Shown here one piece after another: positions 1 to 11,064 of a stretch of 64,000 bases of DNA. Source of the stretch: Hydractinia symbiolongicarpus (lineage: Eukaryota; Cnidaria; Hydrozoa; Anthoathecata; Hydractiniidae); assembly GCF_029227915.1 (NCBI RefSeq), contig NC_079875.1, positions 22,127,001-22,191,000 of the forward strand, given 5' to 3'. Positions within the stretch are counted from its first letter, which is position 1. Every line of letters starts with the position of its first letter. A model generated the notes under the pieces. That model did not search any database, had not been told where the DNA came from, and was given only the letters and a program-made list of their open reading frames with translations. Position numbers and translations under genes: made by a program.

Positions 1-963
1 TTTAAACGAAATCCCGTTGAGGAATCCACTGAAAAGCATTTAAAACATTTCCTATGCTTTCTATCACAAAATGATTTGTTTCATTTTAAAGACCCAAACA
101 ATTAAAACTTTTGAACGAAATTGACAACTTTAACTTTACTCGTATAACAATTTATAACAAAACTCCCATTACGGTAAATTTAAATTTACATGCAATAAAT
201 TTCCCGAAATCACTCTATTTTATCACATGATTTGTTTTAGTCAATCAAAATCGTCAACAAAACGTTTACAAAATACAGAACATTTTTATAGGGGACACAT
301 TATAGACGCTTTTGAAGAAAATTGTAAAAAATATAATCCACTTCGCCTGTCACAGACAGACAGAGAGACAGATACACTTAGCGTATTATTATGTAGATAT
401 TATTACTAAAAGTTTTACAAAGTGTTGTAATGTTCTCGCGTGGATAAATTTTCGCATTTTTTTCGCGGAACGCCGTTGATCAACTTGAAGCCTATTTTCC
501 GTTCGCGTAATTTTAAGGCGGCCGGAATATTTACGTTAAATTCTTCAACCAAAACATAACATCATCTACAGCGAACTTAAAACAAACGCTTAACGGAAAA
601 AAAGTTTCAATTTCCTCGATTTTTTCCTTCATTCGTGCGGATAATTGATAAGAAACATATTGCCAGATAAAAGTGAGTGAATTTGGTGGGTAGAGGCTTA
701 TCAGATGAAAATTTAGGCGAGTAGTTTCACCTTTGTTCCGACTGGCTATCAGTTTCAGATAATTTGAAGAAGGAACAAGCGTAATTTTGAAATTAAGCTT
801 ACATGAGAGTAAGAAGGGTTTCCGCATCTTTGTTTTTACATTTCTTAACTAAAATTTTTGAAAACACAGAAATGTTGAAAATTGTTTTTTAAAATACAGA
901 ACTATTTACAAATCTAAAATACTTCTCCATCACTGTTTTAGTGACCACTGTACCAAAGATGTT
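1..963. other. No supported gene
   Basis: AT-rich sequence downstream of the acidic-protein gene. A 98-codon minus-strand frame at 531-827 starts with ATG but shows no recognisable domain, splice context or signal peptide, and may be 3'UTR or chance. Nothing else is seen. Confidence 0.4.
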
Positions 964-1890
964 TTAGGAAGTCTGTAATTGGTGTCTTTTCCTCGAGGCA
1001 GATAACTTTTTCCGAATGTATTGTCTGTTGGTGTGTTTAGTGTTTTCTTTAGAAACGTCAGTGCTATTGCCAGTGTTAGATGGAGTTGGATTTGGATTCA
1101 GCGATGAAAGTTTGCTTTCAGTCGACAGAGGACGCTCTTCAGGGTCTTCATGCACGACAGGTGTCTCAGATTTTGCATCCACTGCTGTGAGGTTGGTGAC
1201 AGGGACATCTTTCGCAGGTGTGATGGTTTGATTCGTCTTTTTAGAATCAACAATGCCTGAATTTGTTGTATTGCTAATGACTTCAGGTGTCTTAGCTTCT
1301 GATGCGTTTTGACTTTTATTTGATCTGTACGCCGATATTGGTGATCTAACGTCGTTAAAAGAATCAACGCTATCCTCAACACTAGAACCATCATGTGCAC
1401 TTTCACTAGCTTCTGTACCGTCAACGTTGCCCACATTAATTTCTGATGGTTCGCTGTTCTCTACGTTTGCTGTTTCAGCATCGGCATTCTTTATTTCGAC
1501 ATCTTTCGACACCTCGCCATCTGGTATATCAACATGATCTTGTTGCACTTTAGTTGCCAATGCATCGCCTTCATGATCTAAGTTTACGATTTCATCGCCA
1601 GTTTCCTCATCTCCAGTTTGATTTTGATGTTGCGCTTGGCTGATTGGTTCATCACCCTCCTCTTCGTTATCTGATTGGTCAACATGGAGATCATCGACAG
1701 GGGCGTCGTTTTCTTCTTCATGTTCCACAGGAGCTTCTACCTGCTCATTACCTAGTTGATGTCCACCTACGTATACTTTATCCTCGTTGTCTGCCTCCTC
1801 AGCAGCCTCGGTCACGTTTGATTTCACAGCATGATGTTTGCACGTGACAAGTGGAACAAGAAGAGCGATTACGTGAAGTATTCGCATCAT
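964..1890 (-). CDS. Highly acidic secreted protein, unrecognised family
   Basis: One coding exon of 308 codons starting at the ATG at 1890-1888, followed directly by a second ATG. The open frame extends a few codons upstream only through a non-ATG codon, so this ATG is preferred. Residues 1-17 form a classic signal peptide (hydrophobic ILHVIALLVPLVTC, cleavage probably near the Cys). The rest is low complexity: Glu and Asp dominate the first two thirds, there are many N-x-S/T sequons (for example NVT, NQT, NAS, NLT, NST), and the last ~25 residues turn strongly basic (IRKKL, SRKRH). No domain or Cys framework is seen. A 5'UTR intron is well supported on the minus strand: donor CG|GTAAGT at 2181 and acceptor TTCTTAG at 1901, placing a non-coding first exon above 2181. 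It could be a matrix, mucus or mineral-binding acidic protein; that is inference from composition only. Confidence 0.75.
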   Translation of the reverse strand: MMRILHVIALLVPLVTCKHHAVKSNVTEAAEEADNEDKVYVGGHQLGNEQVEAPVEHEEENDAPVDDLHVDQSDNEEEGDEPISQAQHQNQTGDEETGDEIVNLDHEGDALATKVQQDHVDIPDGEVSKDVEIKNADAETANVENSEPSEINVGNVDGTEASESAHDGSSVEDSVDSFNDVRSPISAYRSNKSQNASEAKTPEVISNTTNSGIVDSKKTNQTITPAKDVPVTNLTAVDAKSETPVVHEDPEERPLSTESKLSSLNPNPTPSNTGNSTDVSKENTKHTNRQYIRKKLSASRKRHQLQTS

Positions 1891-1900
1891 GGAAAACAAC

Positions 1901-2181
1901 CTAAGAAGTGGAATTCAATATAAGAATAAAAAAAATGTATAATTTTTCCAACAGATAATTTCAAATAAAGGATTGCAACTATTGGTGACGTATGGAAACA
2001 TGAAGACATTCGATTTTACAGCAGCTTATCATTCTACAAAATTAATATTGTATAAGGATGTATAAGAATCTGCCTAGTCTAATTTTATGTCATCAAATTT
2101 TCCCTAAAGTGATTGCTACATTTACTAAGTTTATTGTTTAAAACTTGTTGTTACTTAGCTTGATTAATATTGAAAACTTAC
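1901..2181 (-). other. 5'UTR intron of the acidic-protein gene
   Basis: On the minus strand a GTAAGT donor begins at 2181 and a pyrimidine-rich acceptor ends at 1901, ten bases before the start codon. The fit to consensus is good. The upstream non-coding exon and promoter lie above 2181 and cannot be delimited. Confidence 0.6.
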
Positions 2182-2968
2182 CGTTGTTTACTTTATTTGT
2201 TGTTTATTTTCGTTTCTTTTTTCTCACCTCTGCGAGAAACAGCGAAAAAGAACATGAAATACTGTAGAAACAGTTAAAACTCTTCATGCATGGCTGTTCA
2301 TCATGCTGAATATGAATATAACACCCATTCTTGTTTTAAAGTTTGTTTACAAACAAGCCAGCGAAGTGAAACCATAATAGTGAAAAACCCCGAGATGTTT
2401 ATGGTGCTAATTTTAGAATATTTATTATTCTTTTATATTGTTTTTATATGCTATACCTGTTAAATTTTTTGACTAAATAATTCCTCGAGATATTTCTTAT
2501 CTTTTTTTTAACCCTATAATAAGCATATATTCAGCAAGGTAAAATCGAATATCCGTATTCAGTCGAGCTTGTGATATTCGAAGGCGCGCAGCGGAGCCTA
2601 ATATTAACAAAGCAAGACTTAATAATTACGACATCCGGTTTTACTGCGCTGAATATCTGCTTTATCATTCACCATTGGAAAGGAATCATTATCTAAAGCT
2701 TGTTTTGTTTTTGTTTTTATCTTTTTTGTTGTTCTTGTTTCTTGTTGTTTTAAAACGTTCGTGCTTCAGTTATTTTCAGCTCTCCATCTGATTGCTTATC
2801 CTTTGTGTACAACTATCGAGAACAATAAAAGATGGAGTGCGATATAATACATCCTTTGTTTGATAACTTTTTTTATTTTTCATTAGTTTTAACTCTCCAT
2901 CTGATTGACTTACATGTAATTTTTAAAGGACCTATATATGTAAAGGAAATATAAGTGCCGGAGAGACT
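2182..2968. other. Promoter side of the acidic-protein gene, no gene seen
   Basis: Contains the non-coding first exon at its lower edge. The rest is AT-rich sequence without a supported open frame. Confidence 0.4.
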
Positions 2969-3131
2969 ATCGAATATCTCGAGCAGATATTCGATATGGC
3001 ATATGGGAAAAGTAAGACCCGATACCCTATGTGATACCCGAGACCCGATGCCCGAGACCCTGAGACCAATACCCGATGCCCAAGACCCGAGACTTAATAA
3101 CCTAATACCAATACCCGAGACCCGATACCCT
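2969..3131. repeat. Perfect 11-bp inverted repeat beside a CCCGA-type degenerate tandem repeat
   Basis: Arms at 2969-2979 (ATCGAATATCT) and 2985-2995 are perfect inverted copies around a 5-nt spacer. From about 3014 to 3131 the sequence is a degenerate tandem of GACCCGATGCC/AATACCC units of variable length. Neither is coding. Confidence 0.7.
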
Positions 3132-3589
3132 GATATTTTTTTTATTTTTTATTTGAATATGAACTATTATAAAAACACATTTTAATATGTAATTTTCTTC
3201 GTTATACGGAAGTATTTGTTGCAGTAATATGAGAATATGCAACCTCGGCATCAACATTTTGGCGAGGCGGCGAGTCTGTGACGAACAGGAGGAAGCTGTT
3301 CGTATTAGAATGGCGAAGGAGCTGTATCAGTATCATGTATTTTTCAAAGTGAAAAATTTAATAAAAAGTATTACTAAGTAATGAGAGTATAAAATAAGAC
3401 ATCATAAAGTAATACTGCTTACATGGAAATATTTCAATAGCTGGGAAAGTTTAATAAAACTAGAAAAGTAGCTAGCTAGCACACTATACCTAGCAAACTA
3501 TCAAGATAAGAACAAAAAAAAAAAAAAGAATCTCAACTTGTTTCCAAGTGGCCAAGTTTAATTTGCAGCTTTATGCAAAGAATGACGTT
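3132..3589. other. Intergenic, no gene seen
   Basis: AT-rich sequence with short GCTAGC-type repeats near 3470. No supported feature. Confidence 0.4.
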
Positions 3590-3975
3590 ACATAAAATTA
3601 CTAGCTGAGAGACCTAATGCTGCCCATCAAAAGTACATGATCCTATACATTTTCTTGATCAGCGTTTCAAGATTTATACGATGAAGGCAACAGGTATACA
3701 AATTCATAAAAATAATTTTTAAGGTTTTGACAAGTCTTTGCTGACGTCAGCAAAATTTTTAAGCCTTTATATCTTTTTAACCGTTCGTCAATAGCACATG
3801 ATAATATATATTTTTTTCATCAGCGTTATAATCTCTGCATATTACAGGAAAGAAACTAAATTTCGGCAAATTTTTTTTGTATATGCACTGCTGACGTCAG
3901 CAAAAATCTAAAACAACCTATTTTTTCCATCATCCTTCTGCCTAAGTGGATTTCTCCACGTGCCTTATCGACTAG
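3590..3975 (+). mobile_element. Helitron-like element, 3' part
   Basis: This segment is a diverged copy of 4340-4728. Its end has the hallmarks of a Helitron 3' terminus: a short hairpin (GTGGA...TCCAC), a spacer, then CTAG at 3972-3975 followed by T. It includes two copies of the palindrome TGCTGACGTCAGCA seen in related copies. The 5' boundary was not found. Confidence 0.6.
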
Positions 3976-4728
3976 TCTATATAATAATACGCCAGTTCTG
4001 TGTCTCTGTAACAGGCAAAGTGGATATGTTCATTTACCTTTGATCTTACTGAAATTTTCTTTCAAGTAACCGAAAAATGCATGTCTAATATGTTAAAATT
4101 TCTGACGTTACGGCGCGACGTCAATTACACTACTTTAACGTCAATATCCTATATTAAATTAATGAAGCCGTTACAGTGCACTTAAAACTTTGATGCCAAA
4201 TAACTTGGAAACGAGGTGGTCACGTCAATGATTTTTCACAGCGTGGGTAACTAGGGATCACCTAGGACCAATTTGGGTAATTTTCCTAAATATGGGTCCC
4301 CAAATCCGTTTCGGAGTGGAAGGATTGATGACGTCATCAAAAAACATTTAAACCCCAATATCTCTGCAACCGTTTGTCAAAAGTACATGATCCTATACAT
4401 TTTCTTGATCATCGTTTCAAGGTCTATACGATGACGGTAACAAGGATATAAATTTCTAAAAATTTTTTTTCGCCTTTTAACAGGCCATTGCTGATATCAG
4501 CAAAATTTTTAAACCCTTATATGTCCTTAGTCGTTCATAGAAAAGATATGATCCTATATATTATTTTGATCAACGTTTCAACCTCTACACGTTACAGGCA
4601 ACGAATAAACTAAATTTCGCCAATTTTTTTTTGATTTTCAATGCTGACGTCAGCAAAACGTCTTAACAACCAACTTTTTCAATGTTCTATTGCCTAAGTG
4701 GATTTTTCCACGGGTCTTTATCGACTAG
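3976..4728 (+). mobile_element. Non-autonomous Helitron-like element, 753 bp
   Basis: Starts with TCTATATAATAATACGCC directly after the CTAG of the preceding element. This 5' sequence resembles the TCTCTATTATAATAGCC starts of the array at 16.7-17.35 kb. It ends with hairpin GTGGATTTTTCCAC, a spacer and CTAG at 4725-4728, followed by T. It has no coding capacity. Related relics occur at 27554-27930, 40278-40590 and 49325-49616. Confidence 0.6.
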
Positions 4729-4916
4729 TAGACAAAATAATTTTGCACAAATATATTGAAAATGTTTTTTTTTACAAAATATGTATCATTACGTTTTAAA
4801 TTACATCAGGTTGTTATTAGTGGGCATGTTTTATTACTTTATATGCTTAGGTTACCATAAAAGATATAAAAAGCCAGTGGGTTAAGCGTCGAAAAATGTG
4901 GCGCCGTAGATTATGT

Positions 4917-5235
4917 GGCGCCGTAGTTTAGTGGTTATAGCTTTCGTACTCTGTGCGGGAAACCGGGTTCGATTCCTCTTGACGGCGATTCAACATGGGC
5001 GAGTGAATGTTACCATAGCCCCGCGTTAACCCAAGTCATGTAAGGAAAATTGGGGAGATGGCACACTGTGTGGGCCGGTGGATGTTGCCAAGAGTTGTCT
5101 AGTAGAGCGTGGGCCCTACTAATTGGGTCTGCGTAGCTCACAATGAGCATTAAAAACTCTAGGATAATAGTCAGGGTATATCCCTCGATATTTGTGAGGC
5201 TAGCCATGTAAAATATGCACACACTTTGATTGAGC
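4917..5235 (+). mobile_element. tRNA-derived SINE
   Basis: The first ~72 bases resemble a tRNA: an A-box-like TAGTTTAGTGG, a B-box GGGTTCGATTCC, and end stems CGCCGT/ACGGCG that pair. The anticodon arm looks Asp-like but is degenerate and the T-stem is poor, so it is a SINE head rather than a working tRNA. The body runs on to about 5235. The 15-bp start ATGTGGCGCCGTAG is duplicated immediately upstream at 4896-4910. Confidence 0.55.
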
Positions 5236-5977
5236 GCTCAATCTGGCATATGGTTAAATCCAGGATGTACTAAAGACAGTGGTAGATATTAAACAGCTCA
5301 CCACTGTGTTAATTATCTCAAGAGTTTTAATACTAATTACAAAGCAGTGAACATAAAAAAATAACAAAAAAAGTCTAAACCGAGTATATAGTATATATAG
5401 AGTTCCATAATGGCAGTAAAAATTAAAATATTGACTTGAGATTTGGTATGACATGGTTTTAGATTGGTTTGATGAAATTCAGCCAAAAAATAGTTCTATT
5501 ATCATCATACTTTCTGAGTTTCAGAAATTTAGCCCTTTTCAGAGACGCTGATAAGCCGTTTTTGACAGCATATCAATTTTGACCAAGATACAGATTCAGA
5601 AAATTTTAAAAGCTATTCCAACCTCAGAAATAGGTCAGATGAGATTCAACCTAAAATTATGCCAGTAAACGAAAAATTTAGTTGCAAAGAATATCTTTTT
5701 GCTGATATCTTTTTGTTATTGGATGCTCTTATGAGAATACTGAATTAATCTTCACGGTTAGCTAGTTAGGCATTTTAAATATTTTCCAAGCAGAATGATA
5801 ACAATAATAAGTATGTATCAATTAAAAATCGTTTTTTGAACAGCGGCAAAATTTTGATGAGCTCTAAAAAGTGTGACTTTATGGAACTAATTTTGGTCCA
5901 AAACTATTGCTCAACCATTTTTTTCTTTTAAGGTAGCAATACTTCGTTGTTGGTAAAGTCGTATACCAATTCTTCTA
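5236..5977. other. Intergenic, no gene seen
   Basis: No open frame with supporting features. Only short AT-rich frames are present. Confidence 0.4.
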
Positions 5978-6409
5978 TTAGGGGCTGCTCATGTGGGAAA
6001 TATTTCCTTGGGAACCGGGTAAATGTTTCAGCATGATATCAAGTCGAGATCTCAGGTTGTTAACAAATTCATAACAAAAATTAGTTGCGTTCATATGAGA
6101 AAAAACATTAAACCGCTTTCCGAGATCTTGGGTGCGCGTGATCAAGATCTCGGTAAGCGGGCAATGCATTTTACCATATGAACAGAAATTTCCTCGGTAG
6201 GTGAGATAAATTTATGTTGATTCGGTATAATTTTCAAAAATAAACAATAGATTCTTATCACAATAAACAATAGAAACTTATCACATGGTATTTTTTTACC
6301 CGAGGAAAGTTTTCTCGCCCGTGCCATATGAACAGAAAGTAAAAATTATATCATGCTGAAATATTTCCCCGTTCACCAAGGAAATATTTCCTGTATGAAC
6401 AGCCCCTAA
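5978..6409. mobile_element. Long-TIR MITE, 432 bp
   Basis: The first ~60 bases (starting TTAGGGGCTGCTCATG) and the last ~60 (ending GAACAGCCCCTAA) are imperfect inverted repeats, each holding GGAAATATTTCC and CATGAT. Internal copies of CCATATGAACAGAAA occur near both ends. The terminal TTA/TAA could be part of the TIR or a 3-bp target duplication of PIF/Harbinger type. It encodes nothing. Confidence 0.7.
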
Positions 6410-7316
6410 GGCAGTGATACATAGAATCGACAAAACAGATCACATGTGGACTTGGCGATTTCAATTTTCAAACCAGCATAATGCTTTTGATAAAAAGTTT
6501 GGATTATTTATGTTTTAAACAAAACAAAAAAGCTGTAAGGAGTTTTAAAAACCATTTGAAATTATGTAGCCATATTTGCACCTTAAAGAACCAACGAAGT
6601 GCTATATGGTCAGGTGGGTAAGTCATTTACCAATTTCCAAGTTTCCCCTAGCTACAAGTTTTGCAACCCAGTGCTTGCTAGCCCACCAATTCAGTAAAAT
6701 ACACATAATTCAATTGTTTGAATTTCTTCAAGTAAACAGCAGCCTAAATAACATGATTGTATATTTTTACTTTCAGAAAACAATCACGCAATACGCGGGC
6801 AGTTTGTGTGTTGCGTATGAGAGGAATCAAAACAAACTTGCCGCACGTATCTGTGACGTAAAACGCCGAGCTCGCTTAGCTCTGCAAGGTTATATATAAA
6901 ACTTTGGTACATTGAGACAAATCTCATTAAATATTACACACAGAAAAACTGTGTATTGGAGGGTCACGTGACGAGGCCTCCTCCAGGGCCATGTTCGTAT
7001 CGCCGTCCCGGGCCAGAAAAGATACAAGATGCCCTGGGGAGTAGGTTGGAGAATATGCTGCTGACTCAACAAAAATTTATATCACCAGGATCTACAATGA
7101 AACTAGAATCAAAAAAAATTATTCTGTCTGCTCAAACATAAATGATTGAAGTGAAAATAGACTTTTTTAAATTCATTAGAAAATGTTTATTTTTTTGATG
7201 TAGGAGTCGAAATAACTCCTTTTAGTTTTCGAAAACACGATTAAATTTTGCATATTGTCCGATTAAATATTTGACCGATATTTTCCTCCACAAAAAGGGG
7301 CGGATCCAGACTTTTT
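6410..7316. other. Intergenic, no supported gene
   Basis: A 107-codon plus frame at 6576-6899 shows no domain, signal or splice context and is treated as chance. The end of this stretch is GC-richer (CCCGGGCC, CCTGGGG) and resembles repeat sequence. Confidence 0.35.
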
Positions 7317-7412
7317 AAGACTTAGTTAAAATATTGCTGCGAAGCAGCAATATTTGGACTAAGTCTTGAGTTTAGCAGCTGGGGGTCCTGGGGGGCGCTG
7401 TAAGCCCCCCAG
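7317..7412. repeat. Two adjacent hairpins (fold-back repeat)
   Basis: Arms 7317-7340 (AAGACTTAG...ATTGCTGC) and 7344-7367 are near-perfect inverted copies with a 3-nt loop. A second GC-rich hairpin, CCTGGGGGG...CCCCCCAGG, follows at about 7388-7412. They interrupt the AT-rich background and look like a fold-back repeat. Confidence 0.75.
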
Positions 7413-7869
7413 GTGGGGTCTGGGGCGAAGCCTGAGAAACTTTCGCAAATTTAAGCTTTGCAGGTACAAAAATCGCCGAAAATTGACTTCCGATTTATCT
7501 AGTTATTAATAAAATTGACGAAAAGAAACGCTAAGCTATAAGAAAATCTCCTAAGAACATTTTTTATAAGAATTAACTCTCCGTCTTACACGTCTTATTT
7601 TAGATAGATAAAAGCACTAAAATTAACAGGGATTAACTACAATAAAGTGAGACAATTGTGAATATATTTCAATATTTATAAACTCTTGCTGTTTCTGCCA
7701 ATATCAGGCTTCATCAGCATGACTAGGTGAATCAAATGATCTCACCAGTCATGGACAGCAAAATAAAACACAATAATAACAAAAACAATAAGAATATGGA
7801 AATATCAGAATAATGAAGATGAAATGTACATACATGCGATATGATACATACACACCTCAACCCATGTGT

Positions 7870-9830
7870 TTGTTCAGATATATCTAGTGGTTAAGGTACG
7901 AGTATTTCCTTTCGAGGGACCGAGTTCAAGCAAAGCGAAGTTTTTTAAAGCGAAGAGAAATATTTGGTTGGGTTAGGTTAGTATAATTATTTAACTGCCT
8001 AAATTTCAGTTCTATGAACGTTTAGGATATTCTTTTTATTGTGTCTATGTTTTCACATATTAAGATGAAAATATCATCAGGTTTTCTAGACATGTGTAAA
8101 TCTTAAACAAATCAATTTTAAGATTTTAGCTAGCTACAAACGCAGATTTCAAAGCAGCATCCTGCTTAAGCTGTACCTAGCCTTATTTATTCTTTTAAAG
8201 TTTGGTATATCTTTAGCTACCTTGGTGAAGAAGTAAAAGTAGCCAAATGGCTTGCTAGCTACAACAAAATTCTTAATCAATATTTCTTATACTAAAAATG
8301 CAGTTTAGGTAGCAACACCTTTTATTACTATTATAAAAACTTACTCAACAAAATAAAATTGCTGGAGGATTTTTTTTAGCTAGAGGGCGTAACGACAGGC
8401 TGTTGCCTGTTTTTTAATTTACACCGTAGTTGCAATAAATTTTTTTTGGATGAGGATTGCGCAATACCGTTTACCTTGTACTAAGTGCACAGCCCGTTGT
8501 TAGTGACAGATTGTTTCCTGTTGTTTTGTTTAAATTGAAGCTGTGATAAGTTTTTTCGAGGGGTTTGACGCCCATATGGATATGCAACATGGTTTACCTG
8601 TATCTAGTAAGCGCTTAGCCAAGTGTTAACAGTGTGTATCCTGTGTTATTACGTAAACCGAAGTTACATCAAAGTTTTTTTAAAAAGGGTATTACGCCTT
8701 AACGCATTGCCGACACAGTTTACCTGTACTAAGCGCTCAGTCAAATGTTAATGATGGCTGTTTCCTGTGTTTTTGTTTAACCGAAATTACACTAAAGTTT
8801 TTTTCAAAAAAGGACCTATGTGACATTGTTTGCCTGTACTAATCACTCAGCCCGGAGTAATATTTATTTTTGAACTTTTAGCGTTCTCTGAAAAATAATA
8901 AGTTTGGCAGACTGTTTTTTTTTGAAAAATATATTACACCGGAAACACCATAATGTTGTGCGCCTACTTTTTTAAAATTATATTACACCGGAAACACCAT
9001 AATGTTTTGCGCCTTACTCGATTTATGACATACTACACTATAAAGCGCTCCACCTAAATGTGTGGCATAGTTCACATTAATCACTTCTACAGGCGTTCAA
9101 CGCTGGGTAACACAGTTACTTGTGGTATAACCCGGCGTTTCGACTCTGGGTCCCCGGCTAGTGTAAATAATAATACCAATGAATTGCATTTTGGATTTAG
9201 TCTCTTTTGTTAATTTTAAACCGATGAACGTAGTCATAATCTTTTTGTTTCATTCGCCTACTTCTATTTCTTTTTTTGTTTTTAAACTTGTAGGATCCAA
9301 CTTTATGATCGAATCTTAGATATCTTAAATAACATTTTTAGTCATGTTGCAGGTATAATAAAACATTTCCAAAAAATCGCTAGAACAAGCAATAATATTT
9401 AATAAATTGATATGCCAAAACGTTTTCGTTTTTTTCTTATGAATGTTAAGTGTAGTGCAGTATTGTTTTAAAGTATTAGTTTTCACAGGTTACTTTTTTA
9501 CGAGCATCTGATTCTGAAGTCTGATCGACTGGCGTTTTTTTTACCGCTTTGGGCAACTAAACTTATGACCCTTGCTCTGCCCGCTAACAGTAACACGTTG
9601 GTTTGTTCTAGCCTGTATCTCACATACTGCATTAAATTTTTTGCAAGTTCAAGATAATACCACGGGATAATACCTATTTATTTCAAACGATGGAACAACA
9701 TTGTAGAAGTTCTGTAACAGGTTACTGGCGAACTTGAAAGGTATAGGGAACAAAATTACACAAGACGAACAAGAATCTGAAATCTTTTAGCCTGCAAGGG
9801 CTTTTCATTCAAACTTCATTCAATCTTTTT
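7870..9830 (+). repeat. Long interspersed repeat, copy A
   Basis: Two blocks recur elsewhere. Bases 7877-8300 match 32636-33080. Bases 9480-9815 match 33205-33515 in the same orientation and 22245-22480 in the opposite one. Bases 9000-9420 match 22640-22960 inverted. Copy A begins with a tRNA-like start (GTGGTTAAGGTACGAG, then GACCGAGTTCAAGC), as does the 32.6 kb copy. The middle carries about four tandem ~115-125-bp units (8392-8860), each with TTTCCTGT and TTTACCTGTACTAAG-like cores, then a duplicated ACACCGGAAACACCATAATG at 8937 and 8987. No intact protein frame is seen. The class is unknown. Confidence 0.6.
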
Positions 9831-10927
9831 TTTCATAGTTTACATAAAAAAGTGTAACTCTATTTGAAAAACTGTATGTAAACTGTAAATATTTGATTAC
9901 TTTACATTGGAGAGACGATCTCTTTCGACAATACGAGTTGCATCGCCAAGTTCTTTGCTGTTAGCCCTTCAAGAAGTGAAAAAATGTAGAAAGACCAACG
10001 TTTTGAAAAATAAAGTTGGAAAAAAAATTTAGAAATTATTAGAAAAACATTCAAATTTGTCAAGGCCCTGTTAACACCCTAAAATTCGAATTAGGGAAAG
10101 AATTGTGCTGAAGGGACTGATAAACTGTTCGAATTATAGAAAGTTTCGAATTAGAGAAATTCGAATTGTCGAAAGTTTTTTAGAGTTTTTTAAGGAAAAT
10201 TGACTAACATAATGTTTACGAAATCTTCTGGAAGGGCTTCTTCAAATTAATTTCGTCCTCAGAACGAAAGATATTTACGCTGGTTTTCTTTTTAAAACTT
10301 GATAAGCTTTGGTTGCAGATAACCTGCATGGCGTTTTTGTTCTCTGAGGATAGTCTCTCACTATATACTTATTATCTATGCTCATGGCGAAAATCTTTAA
10401 TCCATCGGGCTTCTTTTTTTATCTTTTATTTGATTTAATGTAAAAAATAAAACGCTTTATTTGTCACCTACTTACATCTTAGTCCTCAAACAAGTTGCGG
10501 AAAAAATTATATGATGACGCCATCGTAAAATTAATTATATTTTTAGGGTCAAATTTTATCTATCTTATCACAATGACTACTACATTTCATGTCAACTACT
10601 CTCATGTTTTGGACATCTTATAGGGCTTCCAGTTATTACTAGCATCCCCATATCCAATGTGTCATTTATAAAAGACATGCGTGCGGCATTTTAGGTAAGA
10701 TTCGAATCAATTGAAGGCAGCAAGTTTCATGCCGAGAGATCCAAGGCTAGCTTATATAGCCGCACCACCATTACCGCTCCTTACCAAGAAGTAGACTCTC
10801 CGAAACAAAACAAAACATGTATGGTATATTTAAACCTGCAATCGTGGTCACAATATGTTGGGACAAGACAATGAATTTCGAAGTTCGCCACCACAGGTAA
10901 TTGCGTAGGCTCATTCTATATTAGATT
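9831..10927. other. Intergenic, no gene seen
   Basis: Includes short direct repeats of TTCGAATTAGAGAAA near 10090-10170 and a weak tRNA-like stretch on the minus strand near 10690-10760. Nothing is supportable as a gene. Confidence 0.35.
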
Positions 10928-11064
10928 CAACCTCGTCCCCAGGCCCATTTTTCTCTTTCTGACAATCTCGGACGGCGAGAAGAAATGATTTCTTTTTCTT
11001 TGATCATTTCTTCGCGCCGTCTCGGATATCAAAAAAGCGAAAAATTGCCCTGGGAACGAGGTTG
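10928..11064. mobile_element. MITE with ~18-bp TIRs and 9-bp target duplication
   Basis: The left end CAACCTCGTCCCCAGG and the right end (reverse complement CAACCTCGTTCCCAGG) are terminal inverted repeats. An inner hairpin (GACGGCGAGAAGAAATGAT...) makes most of the 137 bp fold back. The flanks carry an exact 9-bp duplication, TATTAGATT, at 10919-10927 and 11065-11073. A 9-bp duplication is typical of Mutator-like elements. It has no coding capacity. Confidence 0.8.

Noticed and set aside
531-827. 98-codon minus-strand frame
   Set aside because: No domain, signal or splice support. Could be 3'UTR of the upstream gene.
1016-1847. Frames of 67-112 codons overlapping the acidic-protein gene on both strands
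   Set aside because: Shadows of the real minus-strand frame, without signal peptide or domain.
4917-4988. Functional tRNA gene
   Set aside because: Anticodon loop lacks the usual U33 and the T-stem does not pair, and the sequence continues as a SINE body.
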